From NCBI GenBank assembly GCA_902793325.1, contig CADBCY010000005.1:1-64000 (forward strand): 64,000 nt of DNA, in the 5' to 3' direction. The DNA is from an uncultured Eubacteriales bacterium (GTDB lineage: Bacteria > Bacillota > Clostridia > Christensenellales > Aristaeellaceae). Positions 33,562 to 42,912 of the stretch are shown piece by piece (positions within the stretch are counted from its first letter, which is position 1; each line of letters starts with the position of its first letter). Both the position numbers and the translations under genes were made by a program. The notes beneath the pieces were generated by a model. It searched no databases. It was not told the origin of the DNA and saw nothing but the letters and a program-made list of their open reading frames with translations.

Positions 33562-35166
33562 ATGGACCAGGAAAAGGCAAAGATCCGCGAGCGAAGCAGC
33601 AGCGAGGACGAACCGATCCTGCTGCTGGAAAAGGGCAAGCGCGGCATACTGAACGTGATCTTCGGGCGCACGATGCTCATCGTGCTGATGCTGGCCGCCC
33701 AGATCGCGCTGATCGTGCTGGCGTTCAGCTCGCTGGCGAAGTACATCCCCTACCTGTACGGCGTACAGACCGCGTTCTACGCGGTCATCATACTGCGCCT
33801 GGTAAACAAGCCCAACAACCCCACGATCAAGATTACCTGGATCCTGCTGATGGTCGTGCTGCCGGTGGTGGGCGTTTCGCTGTACCTGTTCGCGGAGACG
33901 GACCTCGGGCACCGGGTGCTGAACCGGCGGCTCTCGCGGCTGCTGAAGCAGACCGAGGCCGAGATGGAGCGCCCCGCGCCGCCCTCCGCGGAGGCGCTCG
34001 ACGCCCGGCCCGACCTGAAGGGCCTGTCGCGCTACCTGGAGAAATGCGGCGGCTACCCCGTGTACGGGAACACCGACGTGCGCTACCTCGCCAGCGGCGA
34101 AGCCTCCATGGAGGCCATGTTGCGGGACCTGAAGCGCGCGAAGCAGTTCATCTTCCTGGAGTTCTTCATCATCGACGAGGGCTACATGTGGGGCCGGGTG
34201 CTGAAGGTACTGGAGGACAAGGTCCGGGAGGGCGTGGAGGTGCGCGTGCTGTACGACGGCACCTGCGCGCTGTTCCGCCTGCCCTACCGCTACCCGAAGA
34301 TGCTGCAGAAGCTGGGCATCCAGTGCAAGATGTTCTCCCCCATCCGCCCGATGATGAGCACCCACTACAACAACCGCGACCACCGCAAGATCCTGGTGGT
34401 GGACGGCCGCGTGGCCTACACCGGCGGCGTGAACCTGGCGGACGAATACGTGAACCGGCGCAGGCTCTACGGCCACTGGAAGGACGTGTCGCTGCGGCTG
34501 GAGGGCGAGGCCGTGCGCAGCTTCACGCTGATGTTCCTGCAGATCTGGAACATCGACGAGCCCGGCGACCATTTCGCCCGCTACCTCGCCGCCACCCGGC
34601 CGCTGGAATCCCCCCGCCCCGGCTGGGTGCTGCCCTACGGCGACAGCCCGCTGGACAACGAGCGCGTGGGCGAGATGGTGTACCTGGACATCATCAGCCG
34701 GGCGGAGCGCTACGTGCACATCATGACGCCCTACCTGATCCTGGACCAGGACATGCTCACGGCGCTGTGCTTCGCCGCGCGGCGGGGCGTGGACGTGGCC
34801 ATCATACTCCCCCACATCCCCGACAAGCGCTACGCCTTCGCGCTGGCCAAGACGCACTACCGGACGCTGATCGAGAGCGGCGTGCGCATCCTGGAGTACA
34901 CGCCGGGCTTCGTGCACGCAAAGGTGTTCGTCAGCGACGACTGCAAGGCCGTGGTGGGCACTGTGAACCTCGACTGGCGCAGCCTGTACCTGCACTTCGA
35001 GTGCGCCGCGTACCTGCGGGACGTGCCCGCCATCGCGGACATCGAGGCCGACTTCCGCGCCACCGCCGCCCAGTGCACGGAGCGCACGCTGGAGAGCCTG
35101 CGCGACGAAAAGCTCTCCACGCGCCTGGCCGGCTGGCTTTTGAAGGTGCTCGCGCCGGTGATGTGA
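33562..35166 (+). CDS. cls: Cardiolipin synthase
   Basis: This 534-residue phospholipase-D-superfamily enzyme joins two phosphatidylglycerols into cardiolipin. It has two N-terminal membrane helices (about 35-58 and 62-112) and two HKD motifs: HRKILVVDG with H274 and HAKVFVSDD with H452, each followed by the usual G-G-x-N/G-x-x-N segment (TGGVNLADEY, VGTVNLDWRS). Length is slightly above the usual 480-510 because of a longer N terminus. It has its own promoter and terminator but sits right behind a two-component system. Confidence 0.95.
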   Translation: MDQEKAKIRERSSSEDEPILLLEKGKRGILNVIFGRTMLIVLMLAAQIALIVLAFSSLAKYIPYLYGVQTAFYAVIILRLVNKPNNPTIKITWILLMVVLPVVGVSLYLFAETDLGHRVLNRRLSRLLKQTEAEMERPAPPSAEALDARPDLKGLSRYLEKCGGYPVYGNTDVRYLASGEASMEAMLRDLKRAKQFIFLEFFIIDEGYMWGRVLKVLEDKVREGVEVRVLYDGTCALFRLPYRYPKMLQKLGIQCKMFSPIRPMMSTHYNNRDHRKILVVDGRVAYTGGVNLADEYVNRRRLYGHWKDVSLRLEGEAVRSFTLMFLQIWNIDEPGDHFARYLAATRPLESPRPGWVLPYGDSPLDNERVGEMVYLDIISRAERYVHIMTPYLILDQDMLTALCFAARRGVDVAIILPHIPDKRYAFALAKTHYRTLIESGVRILEYTPGFVHAKVFVSDDCKAVVGTVNLDWRSLYLHFECAAYLRDVPAIADIEADFRATAAQCTERTLESLRDEKLSTRLAGWLLKVLAPVM

Positions 35167-35222
35167 TCCCCGCCCCGCCGGCGTCGCGCGCCCGCCGGGC
35201 GTCGCGGGCAAGCAACAAAAAC

Positions 35223-35280
35223 AAGCGCGGCGGAAACCCTTCGGATCTCAACGGATCCGTAAGGCGTTTCCGCCGCGCTT
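35223..35280. terminator. Bidirectional terminator between cls and the TSUP gene
   Basis: aagcgcggcggaaa (35223-35236) pairs with tttccgccgcgctt (35267-35280); an inner stem carries GATCCGTAAGG. T-rich sequence follows on the minus strand (TTGTTTTTG). Confidence 0.75.
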
Positions 35281-35409
35281 CTTGTGCTGAACTCAAAAGG
35301 CGAGCCTATGCGGAGCGGGTATTTCGTCCTGCCCAGGCCGAACGGAGGGAGGCGACGGCAGGGCGGAGAAGACGCCCGCGGAGGGTTGCCGTTTCGATGG
35401 GGTTTGGCG

Positions 35410-36174
35410 TTAATCCAGGCCCAGCGCCTCCGCCGCCAGCCGCACGGTCAGCAGCGCCAGCACGCCCAGCATCACCCACCGGATGAGCCGCGCGCCGCGG
35501 GTGAGCGCCAGCTTCGCGCCCAGCCAGCCGCCCAGCACGGAGCAGCACACGGCGGGGACCGCCAGCGCGTAGAGCACGTTCCCGGCGGCGACGCGGGTGA
35601 CGAGGGAGGCCACGTTGCTGGCGAGGTTCACCGGCTTGCAGGTGGCGGAGGCGGTGACCATGTCCATGCCCAGCAGCCACGTGAACAGCACGATGAGTAG
35701 CGTGCCGGTGCCCGGGCCGAAGAAGCCGTCGTAGAAGCCCACGGCCAGCCCGATGGCGGCGCAGACGGGGTACTGCCGGGGCGTGACGGGGCGGGAGGTC
35801 TCCGGGCCCTTGCCCCTGAACAGCACCAGCACGCCCACCGCGGGGATGGCGAACACCATGAACACGTGCATGACGCGGTTCCCCAGCGCCATGGCGGCGC
35901 GCGTGCCCAGCCAGCTTCCGGGCAGCGCCAGCGCCGCGGTCACCAGCGCCGGCACGGCGAGGATCTTCCCGCTGCGGGCGTAGCGCACGGCGGCCATCAG
36001 CGTGCCGAAGGTAGAAGAAAACTTGTTGTTCCCCGACGCGAAGTCGTAGTTCAGCCCCGCCAGCGTATAGGCGGGCAGCGAGATCAGCCCGCCGCCCCCG
36101 GCGATGGCGTCCACCACCGCCGCGAGGAACACCATCGGCAGCACGATCAGGTACATACTCAGCGAAACCTGCAT
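35410..36174 (-). CDS. TSUP (TauE/SafE)-family permease
   Basis: This 254-residue membrane protein has about eight helices in two repeated halves, with DAIAGGGGLISLPA in the first (D-x-x-x-G-G-G-G is the TSUP hallmark) and GFYDGFFGPGTGTLL in the second. Family members move sulfite, sulfonates or other organosulfur anions, in either direction. It stands alone; a TATAAT at 36200-36205 (minus strand) is the likely -10, with no clear -35. The sulfonate-type ABC importer elsewhere in the window may or may not be related. Confidence 0.88.
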   Translation of the reverse strand: MQVSLSMYLIVLPMVFLAAVVDAIAGGGGLISLPAYTLAGLNYDFASGNNKFSSTFGTLMAAVRYARSGKILAVPALVTAALALPGSWLGTRAAMALGNRVMHVFMVFAIPAVGVLVLFRGKGPETSRPVTPRQYPVCAAIGLAVGFYDGFFGPGTGTLLIVLFTWLLGMDMVTASATCKPVNLASNVASLVTRVAAGNVLYALAVPAVCCSVLGGWLGAKLALTRGARLIRWVMLGVLALLTVRLAAEALGLD

Positions 36175-36331
36175 ACGGCTCTCCCTCCCACCGCGGGGTA
36201 TTATAGCAGATCGCGGGGCGGGGCGGGTTAAGTTTTCGGCGACGGTCGATTAGCTTTTTGCGCTTCCCCGGCGCATCGCGGCGCCCCGGATTCCGACATA
36301 CTTTTGTCGAAAAGCCTCTACAGTGGGCGGC

Positions 36332-36360
36332 TTGCGCGGCGGGGCCGGGGATACTATAAT
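36332..36360 (+). promoter_or_regulatory. Promoter of the FHA-FtsW-PBP operon
   Basis: TTGCGC (36332-36337), 17 bases, TATAAT (36355-36360). Confidence 0.65.
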
Positions 36361-36445
36361 GAAGGGTGCCCGGGCGACGTGCATCTTTTTTCCGGTTGCC
36401 TTCGTCCAAGCGGCAGGAAAAAAACGGCGGAAGGGGGGCGCGCGC

Positions 36446-37063
36446 GTGAACGGGCAACTGTACGAGCTGGCAGCGCTGGCGGGGCGATACGTGTTCGCGG
36501 CGCTGATGGTGCTGATCGTGCTGCGGGCGGCGCGCATCACGCTGATCGATGCCCGCCGCGCCGCCGCGCTGCGCCGCATGTCCCCCGAGACGGGCGTGAT
36601 CGGCGAGCTGCTGGTCACCTCCGGCGGCCAGAAGGCCCGTACCGGCATGCGCTACCCCGTCATCCGCGAGGGCATGATCGGCTCCTCCCGCCGCGCGGAC
36701 GTGCGCATCCGCCACGCCAGCGTGCGCCGCAGGCACGCCTGGTTCCAGCAGGCGGAGGGCGGGCTGAAGATCCGCGCGCACGCCGGCGCGCCGCTGCGGG
36801 ACGGCGAGGGCGAACCGCTGCGCGCCGCGCTGCTCGAAGACGGCGACGTGCTGCGGATCGGCGCGGTGGAGGTCATGCTGATCCTGAACGAGGCCCCCGA
36901 GCCGGCCCGCCGGCCCGCGCGCCGACGCCCCGAAGCCCCCGACGCGGACGATCCCGACGCCCTGTTCGAGCCCGCCGACGAAGAGGAGATTCAGTTTTTC
37001 GAAGTGGGAAAGCCGCCGCGCGCGCCGCAGGCGCGCGGGGAAGACGGCGATCCCTGGGAATAG
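36446..37063 (+). CDS. FHA-domain protein of the cell-division/elongation cluster
   Basis: This 205-residue protein starts at GTG 36446 behind AAGGGGGG. One membrane helix (about 12-30) is followed by a forkhead-associated domain (about 65-160): GMIGSSRRADVRIRHASVRRRHAWF includes the phosphothreonine-binding G-S/R-x-S/H-x-x-H pattern, then LLEDGDVLRIGAVEVML. The C-terminal 45 residues are acidic and disordered. FHA proteins beside FtsW/RodA and PBP genes are known in Actinobacteria and Clostridia, where they read Ser/Thr kinase signals; no kinase gene is in this window. Confidence 0.85.
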   Translation: MNGQLYELAALAGRYVFAALMVLIVLRAARITLIDARRAAALRRMSPETGVIGELLVTSGGQKARTGMRYPVIREGMIGSSRRADVRIRHASVRRRHAWFQQAEGGLKIRAHAGAPLRDGEGEPLRAALLEDGDVLRIGAVEVMLILNEAPEPARRPARRRPEAPDADDPDALFEPADEEEIQFFEVGKPPRAPQARGEDGDPWE

Positions 37064-37084
37064 GCGGCGCGCCCGTCGCCCGCC

Positions 37085-38392
37085 ATGCTCCGAACGACCA
37101 CAGCCATGAACAATAAACTCGACAAGATGAAGCGGGCGCTGCGGCGCTCGAACACGCGGCTGCTGCTGACCGCGGTGATGGCCTTCCAGGCGCTGACGCA
37201 GGCGCTGATCGCCTTCCAGGATCGCGCCGTCAACCCGCAGGCGCTGATCCTGGCGGTCGCGCTGCCGCTGGTCACCATGCTGGTGACGAACCTGATGGGC
37301 CGCCTGTGGCCCGTGGATCGCGCCATACTCATCATGGTGCTGTTCCTGTGCAGCCTGGGCATCATTACGCTGCAGGACATCGCGCGGGCGGACGTCACGC
37401 CCCGCACCCAGGCGATCTACGCCGGGGCGGGGCTGGTCGCCATGTTCACGGGCGCGACCTTCATCCGCGCGTTCAGGAGCTGGAAGAAGCTGCTGCCGCT
37501 GATGATGGGCCTGTGCCTGATCGCGCTGCTGACGCCCTGGACGCCCGGCATCGGCATCTACAAGTACGGCGCGCGCAACTGGGTGGGCCTGGGCGGCTTC
37601 AGCGTGCAGCCCAGCGAATTCATGAAGCCGGTGATGATCCTCTGCCTGGCGGCGGGCTTTGCCAACCGCCCGCGCTTCCTGAAGTGCCTGCCCGCCATCG
37701 GCTTCGCGGCGGCCTGCTGCGCGGTGCTGCTGTCGGAGAAGGACCTCGGCGCGGTGCTGCTGTACTTCCTGACCACGGTGTTCATGTACTACGCGGCCAC
37801 CTCCAACGCCTTCATCACGCTGTCCGGGCTGGGCATGGGCGGCGCGGCGGCGGTGATCGCCTACCGCTTCCTGCCCTACGTGCGGGACCGCGTGGCCATC
37901 TGGCGGAACCCCTGGAGCGACTACGACGGCGCGGGCTACCAGCTTGTGCAGAGCCTGATCGCCATCGGCAGCGGCGGGCTGTTCGGCATGGGCGTGGGGC
38001 TGGGCTCGCCGCGGAAGATCCCCCTCTACCACAGCGACTTCATATTCGCCTCCATCACCGAGGAGTTCGGGCTGATCCTCGCCATCGGCCTGCTGGCGGT
38101 GTACGTCATGATCATCCTCCGCGGGCTGATCGTGGCCTTCAACGCCCGCACGTCCTTCCACTCGCTGGCGGCCTTCGGGCTGGTCATCATGCTGGGGCTG
38201 CAGACGATGCTGATCGTGGGCGGCAACACGAAGCTGCTGCCCCTCACGGGCGTGACGCTGCCGCTGGTGTGCTACGGCGGCTCCTCGCTGATCAGCACGT
38301 TCTTCTCAATGGGCATACTGCTGGGCATCTCCAGCATGAACGCCCTGGACGAGGCCCGCGACATCGAACAGCTCGAGCTGCGCGAGGACTGA
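37085..38392 (+). CDS. SEDS-family peptidoglycan polymerase (FtsW/RodA/SpoVE)
   Basis: This 435-residue protein has about ten helices. SEDS hallmarks are present: GARNWVGLGGFSVQPSEFMK (the loop with the conserved RNW and QPSE), the catalytic-Asp region SDFIFASITEEFG, and the C-terminal TGVTLPLVCYGGSSLIS. It polymerises glycan strands from lipid II with a class B PBP, which is the next gene. No convincing ribosome site precedes ATG 37085; ATG 37106 (MNNKLDK) is an alternative. FtsW versus RodA cannot be decided from the sequence alone. Confidence 0.92.
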   Translation: MLRTTTAMNNKLDKMKRALRRSNTRLLLTAVMAFQALTQALIAFQDRAVNPQALILAVALPLVTMLVTNLMGRLWPVDRAILIMVLFLCSLGIITLQDIARADVTPRTQAIYAGAGLVAMFTGATFIRAFRSWKKLLPLMMGLCLIALLTPWTPGIGIYKYGARNWVGLGGFSVQPSEFMKPVMILCLAAGFANRPRFLKCLPAIGFAAACCAVLLSEKDLGAVLLYFLTTVFMYYAATSNAFITLSGLGMGGAAAVIAYRFLPYVRDRVAIWRNPWSDYDGAGYQLVQSLIAIGSGGLFGMGVGLGSPRKIPLYHSDFIFASITEEFGLILAIGLLAVYVMIILRGLIVAFNARTSFHSLAAFGLVIMLGLQTMLIVGGNTKLLPLTGVTLPLVCYGGSSLISTFFSMGILLGISSMNALDEARDIEQLELRED

Positions 38393-38440
38393 TACCCGGC
38401 CCGCCGGCAATGCCCAATTCCCATCCCGGGGGTGATTTTC

Positions 38441-39847
38441 TTGAAGGAGCTTCGCCGCAACATGCGGCTGATCGGATGGCTGGTCGTGGCGCTGTTCGTC
38501 GGGCTGAGCGCGTGGTTCGCCTGGACGGCCTTCACCCAGGGCGCCATCTGGGCCAGCGACGTGCACAACACCCGCCTGGCCGCCGCCAACGCCCTGCGGG
38601 GGGATATCCTCGACCGCGACGGCCACGTGCTGGCCACCACCGACTCCGACGGCACGCGCCGCTACCTGGAGAGCGACGCCGCCCGCCGCGCCCTGTCCCA
38701 GACCGTGGGCGACACGCGCGGCATGAGCGGCACCGGCGTGGAGAGCTTCTACTCCGCGTCGCTGCTGGACATCTCCGGCTCCCTGCTCGACCGCATGAGC
38801 GAGCTGTTCAGCGGCGTGCGGCACGTGGGCAGCAGCGTGCGGCTGACCATCGACGGCCCGCTGCAGGCCTACGTCGCCGGGCAGTTCCCCTCCGGCTACA
38901 GCGGCGCGGCCTGCGTGACCAACTGGCGCACGGGCGAGATCCTGGCCATGGTGTCCCTGCCCAACTACGACCCCTACGACGTCATGGAGGGCCGGGAGGA
39001 GCGCGTGCCCGACACCGCCTACCTGAACCGCTGCCTGCAGGGGCTGTACACCCCCGGCTCCATCTTCAAGATCGTCACGCTGGCCTCGGCGCTGTCCAAC
39101 GACCCCGCCGTGGTGGACCAGCCCTTCACCTGCGCCGGCGTGTGGGACTACGAGGGCGGGCACATCAACTGCGCGGGCAACACCGCCCACGGCACGGTGG
39201 ACCTGGAGACGGCCTTCAAGCGAAGCTGCAACGTCACCTTCGGCAAGCTCGCCTACCAGCTCGGGGCGCAGCGCCTGCGGGAGACCGCCGAGCGCCTGGG
39301 CTTCAACGAAAACTTCAAGTTCGGCGACTTCGTGGTGTACAATTCCGCCTTCCCCGGCCGCATCAGCGGGACCTCCGGGCTGGTGTGGGCGGGCATCGGT
39401 CAGGGCGAGGTGCTGGTCACCCCGCTGCACATGACGCTGATCACCGGCGCGGTGGCCAACGGCGGCGTCATGATGAAGCCCTGGCTGGTGAAGGGCGTGA
39501 CCACCGCGCTCGGCGCGCCGTCCGCCACGGGCGTGTCGACGCCCTACCGGCAGGTGCTGGACGAGGCCGTGGCGGGCACCATCGCGGCGTACATGCGCGA
39601 AACCGTGAAGAGCGGCACCGCGAAGCGCGCCGCGATCAAGGGGCTCAGCGTTTGCGGCAAGACCGGCTCGGCGGAGGTCAGCGACGACAAGAGCGTGGAG
39701 ACCAACGCCTGGTTCACCGGCTTCATCGATGATCCCGCCCACCCCTACGCCATCTCCGTGGTCATCGAGGGCGGCGGCGCGGGCGCCCGGCTCCCCAGCG
39801 AGCTGGCCGCCAGGGCGCTGAAGAAGGCGGTAGAGTACGTGGGCTGA
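38441..39847 (+). CDS. Class B penicillin-binding protein (PBP2-like transpeptidase)
   Basis: This 468-residue protein has one N-terminal membrane helix, a short non-catalytic region and a transpeptidase domain with S207-x-x-K210 (GSIFKIV), S262-x-N264 (SCN) and K407-T-G (CGKTGSAE). It cross-links peptides for the SEDS polymerase upstream. The start is read as TTG 38441 because GGGGGTGAT, complementary to the 16S tail, sits just before it; GTG 38432 lies inside that ribosome site. The N-terminal dimerisation domain is short, as in Actinobacterial PbpA. Confidence 0.93.
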   Translation: MKELRRNMRLIGWLVVALFVGLSAWFAWTAFTQGAIWASDVHNTRLAAANALRGDILDRDGHVLATTDSDGTRRYLESDAARRALSQTVGDTRGMSGTGVESFYSASLLDISGSLLDRMSELFSGVRHVGSSVRLTIDGPLQAYVAGQFPSGYSGAACVTNWRTGEILAMVSLPNYDPYDVMEGREERVPDTAYLNRCLQGLYTPGSIFKIVTLASALSNDPAVVDQPFTCAGVWDYEGGHINCAGNTAHGTVDLETAFKRSCNVTFGKLAYQLGAQRLRETAERLGFNENFKFGDFVVYNSAFPGRISGTSGLVWAGIGQGEVLVTPLHMTLITGAVANGGVMMKPWLVKGVTTALGAPSATGVSTPYRQVLDEAVAGTIAAYMRETVKSGTAKRAAIKGLSVCGKTGSAEVSDDKSVETNAWFTGFIDDPAHPYAISVVIEGGGAGARLPSELAARALKKAVEYVG

Positions 39848-39872
39848 CCGCGTGGCGCGCGACAAACAGGAT

Positions 39873-39901
39873 TTGCCATCGCGGCTAAAATATGCTATGA
39901 T
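39873..39901 (+). promoter_or_regulatory. Promoter of the pepV-cmk-plsC operon
   Basis: TTGCCA (39873-39878), 17 bases, TATGAT (39896-39901). Confidence 0.7.
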
Positions 39902-39943
39902 ATTCCCGTTATCCTATCATTCAGCCCAACGGAGGTTTGCGAT

Positions 39944-41374
39944 ATGAACTATGAAAAGCTCGACCGGCTGGTCGAATCCTATCGGGAGGAACTGATCGAA
40001 AACATACGCAGGTGGGTGTCCGTGCCCTCGGTACAGGGCGAACCCGCGGGGGCGAACGCGCCCTTCGGCGCGGAGGTCCAGCGCATGCTGGACATGGCGC
40101 TGGCGGACGCCGCGGCGTTCGGCTTCGAGGTGCGGGACGTGGACGGCTACGCCGGCGACGTCAGCTTCGGCAGCGGCCCGGAGACGATGGGCATGCTGGC
40201 GCACCTGGACGTGGTGCCCCTGGGCGACGGCTGGCACCACGACCCGCTGGGCGGGGAGATCGTGGACGGGAAGATGTACGGCCGCGGCACCACCGACGAC
40301 AAGGGCCCGGCGCTGTGCGCGCTCTACGCCATGCGCGCGGTGAAGGAGGCGGGCATCCCCATGAAGGACGGGGTGCGGCTGATCCTGGGCTGCGACGAGG
40401 AGACGGGCATGAGCGACATGCGCTACTACGCCTCGAAGTATAAAATGCCCGACTACGGCTTCTCGCCCGACGCGGAATTCCCGGTCATCAACATCGAGAA
40501 GGGCGGCGTGAACCTGCTGCTCAGCAAGGTCACCGGCGGCGAGGCGAACGCCGCCATGCCCGTGTACAGCCTGTACGCCGGCGAGCGGCCCAACGTGGTG
40601 CCCGCCGTGGCGAAGGCGGAGGTGGGCCTGGGCGGCCTGAGCATCGAAGCGCTGAACGCGAAGCTGGACGCCGTCTGCGCCGCGCACGAGCGCTTCCGCC
40701 TGGAGGCCTTCCCCAGGGGCGACGGCCGGGCGGAGATCGTCGCCACCGGCGTCAACGCCCACGCCAGTACCCCGCACCTGGGCGTGAACGCCGCGGGCAT
40801 GCTGCTCATCGCCCTGAAGGAGCTGGGCGCGGGCGGCGGCAGCCGCGGGGCCATCGCCTGCCTGGCGGACACCGTGGGCATGGAGGGCGACGGCCGGTCG
40901 CTGGGCATCGCCACGGCGGACGAGCTGTCCGGCCCGCTGACCTGCAACCTGGGCATCCTGCGCTACGACGGGAACGAGCTCAGCGCGCACCTGGACATCC
41001 GCTATCCGCTGTGCGCGAGCGAGGAGCTGATGCTGGGCCAGGCGGCAAAGACCGTGTCCCCGGCGGGCATGGCGGTGACGCTGCTGGGCAGCCACACCCC
41101 GCTGCACGTGCCCGCGGAGCACAAGATCGTGAAGGGCCTGCTGAAGGTGTACCACGAGGTCACCGGCCTGCCCGCCTACACCATCGCCATCGGCGGCGGC
41201 ACCTACTCCCGCATGATGCCCAACACCGTGGCGTTCGGCGTGTGCTTCCCCGGCGACATGGACGTGTGTCACATCGCGGACGAGTACATCGACGTGGAGA
41301 AGATGATGACCGGCGTGAAGATCTTCGCCCATGCCATCGTGGAGCTGGCGGGCGCGGAGGAGGCGAAGGCATGA
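39944..41374 (+). CDS. pepV: Dipeptidase PepV-like (M20 metallopeptidase)
   Basis: This 476-residue M20 enzyme cleaves dipeptides. Dinuclear zinc ligands are visible in MGMLAHLDVVPLGDGW (His, Asp), GRGTTDDKGPALC (bridging Asp), and GCDEETGMSDM (Glu pair), with the late His-containing GGGTYSR segment. The lid domain (about 180-370) contains GVNAHASTPHLG. Size and order fit PepV/Sapep rather than PepT. ATG 39944 follows GGAGG. Its stop overlaps the cmk start (ATGA). Confidence 0.92.
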   Translation: MNYEKLDRLVESYREELIENIRRWVSVPSVQGEPAGANAPFGAEVQRMLDMALADAAAFGFEVRDVDGYAGDVSFGSGPETMGMLAHLDVVPLGDGWHHDPLGGEIVDGKMYGRGTTDDKGPALCALYAMRAVKEAGIPMKDGVRLILGCDEETGMSDMRYYASKYKMPDYGFSPDAEFPVINIEKGGVNLLLSKVTGGEANAAMPVYSLYAGERPNVVPAVAKAEVGLGGLSIEALNAKLDAVCAAHERFRLEAFPRGDGRAEIVATGVNAHASTPHLGVNAAGMLLIALKELGAGGGSRGAIACLADTVGMEGDGRSLGIATADELSGPLTCNLGILRYDGNELSAHLDIRYPLCASEELMLGQAAKTVSPAGMAVTLLGSHTPLHVPAEHKIVKGLLKVYHEVTGLPAYTIAIGGGTYSRMMPNTVAFGVCFPGDMDVCHIADEYIDVEKMMTGVKIFAHAIVELAGAEEAKA

Positions 41375-42051
41375 GCGCGGACAGGACCTTCTCCGTCGCC
41401 ATCGACGGACCCGCGGGGGCGGGCAAGTCCACCATCGCACGCGCGCTGGCCCGCCAGTTGGACGCCATGTACCTCGACACCGGCGCCATGTACCGGGCCA
41501 TCGGCCTGGCCATGCAGCGCGCGGGCATCGACCTGGAGGACGCCGCCGCCGTGGCCGCGGGCGTGGACGACATCCCCATCTCCGTGGATTACCTGGGCGG
41601 CGAGCAGCACATCTTCCTGGGCGACGAGGACGTCACCGGCGCCGTGCGCCAGCCCGAGGTCTCGCTGCTGGCCAGCAAGGTTTCCGCCGTGCCGCACGTG
41701 CGCGAGCGCATGGTGGCGCTGCAGCGGCAGATCGCCCAGGGCCACAGCGTGGTCATGGACGGGCGGGACATCGGCACCAAGGTGCTGCCCGACGCCACGC
41801 TGAAGGTGTACCTGGACGCCTCCCCCGAGGTGCGCGCCCGGCGGCGCTGCCTGGAGCTGGCGCAGAAGAACATGCCCGAGCCCTACGAAAAGGTGCTGGA
41901 GGACATGAAGCAGCGCGACTGGCTGGACAGCCACCGCGCCGCCTCCCCGCTGACCCGGGCCGACGACGCCGTGGTGCTCGACAGCAGCGACCTCGCCCCG
42001 GACGAGGTGGTCGCCGCCCTGCGCGCGCTGCTGGAAAAGGCCCTGAACTGA
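41371..42051 (+). CDS. cmk: Cytidylate kinase
   Basis: This 226-residue enzyme phosphorylates CMP/dCMP. It has the P-loop GPAGAGKST (13-21), the acceptor region LDTGAMYRAI, VMDGRDIGTKVLPDA (with the R-D-I-G CMP-binding signature) and the LID RRRCLELAQ...KQRDWLDSHRAASPL. Length is normal. It overlaps the PepV gene by four bases and is followed 18 bases later by an alpha/beta hydrolase; cmk-plsC-ispH-rpsA is a standard clostridial order, so the hydrolase is an insertion. Confidence 0.96.
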   Translation: MSADRTFSVAIDGPAGAGKSTIARALARQLDAMYLDTGAMYRAIGLAMQRAGIDLEDAAAVAAGVDDIPISVDYLGGEQHIFLGDEDVTGAVRQPEVSLLASKVSAVPHVRERMVALQRQIAQGHSVVMDGRDIGTKVLPDATLKVYLDASPEVRARRRCLELAQKNMPEPYEKVLEDMKQRDWLDSHRAASPLTRADDAVVLDSSDLAPDEVVAALRALLEKALN

Positions 42052-42069
42052 CGCCCGGGAGGGATGGCC

Positions 42070-42879
42070 ATGCTGAGAGGCGCGCTCGATACCCCGCGGG
42101 GCAGCATCGCCTACTGGCGCGGCGGGGCCGACCCCGGCGGGCCGACCCTGGTGTTCCTGCCGGGGCTCACCGCGGATCACCGGCTGTTTGAAGAGCAGCT
42201 CGGGCACTTCGAGGGCAGGCGCGACGTGCTGGTCTGGGACGCCCCCGGCCACGGCGCGTCCCGGCCCTTCGCCGGGGACTACACGCTGATGGACAAGGCC
42301 GGGTGGCTGCACGACATCCTGCGCCGGGAAGGCGTGGCGCGGCCCGTGCTCGTGGGCCAGTCCATGGGCGGCTACGTGGCCCAGTGCTTCATGGAGCGCT
42401 ATCCCGGCGAGGCGGCGGGCTTCGTGTCCGTCGACTCCTGCCCGCTGCAGCGGCGGTACGTCACCGCACTCGAGCTCTTCCTGCTGCGCCGCATGCTGCC
42501 CGTGTACAGGATGATCCCCTGGGAGGCGCTGAAGCGGGCGGGCATCCGCGGCTGCGCGGAGACGGACTACGGCCGCGCGCTGATGGCGTCCTTCGTGGAA
42601 GCCTACGACCGGGAGGAATACTGCCGGCTGGCCGCCCACGGCTACCGCATGCTGGCGGACGCCATGGCGGCGGACCTGCCCTACCGCGTGGACTGCCCCG
42701 CGCTGCTGATCTGCGGCGAGCGCGACCGCGCGGGCTCCGCGAAGCGCTACAACCGGCGCTGGGCGGAGGTCTCCGGCATTCCCCTGCGCTGGATCCCCGG
42801 CGCGGGCCACAATTCCAACACCGACCGGCCCGAGGAGGTCAACGCCCTGCTGGAGGCGTTCCTGGACGGGCTGGGATGA
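42070..42879 (+). CDS. Alpha/beta-fold hydrolase
   Basis: This 269-residue enzyme has the alpha/beta hydrolase pattern: oxyanion segment FLPGLTADH, the nucleophile elbow VGQSMGGYVAQ, an acid Asp near CGERDRAGS and the catalytic His in GAGHNSNTDRP. The substrate is unknown (ester, lactone or lysophospholipid are all possible; location next to plsC makes a lipid attractive but unproven). Start 42070 follows GGGAGGG at six bases; the in-frame ATG 42064 overlaps the ribosome site. Confidence 0.86.
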   Translation: MLRGALDTPRGSIAYWRGGADPGGPTLVFLPGLTADHRLFEEQLGHFEGRRDVLVWDAPGHGASRPFAGDYTLMDKAGWLHDILRREGVARPVLVGQSMGGYVAQCFMERYPGEAAGFVSVDSCPLQRRYVTALELFLLRRMLPVYRMIPWEALKRAGIRGCAETDYGRALMASFVEAYDREEYCRLAAHGYRMLADAMAADLPYRVDCPALLICGERDRAGSAKRYNRRWAEVSGIPLRWIPGAGHNSNTDRPEEVNALLEAFLDGLG

Positions 42880-42912
42880 ACCCAATCACGCATTACAACG
42901 GAGGTCTGCCCC

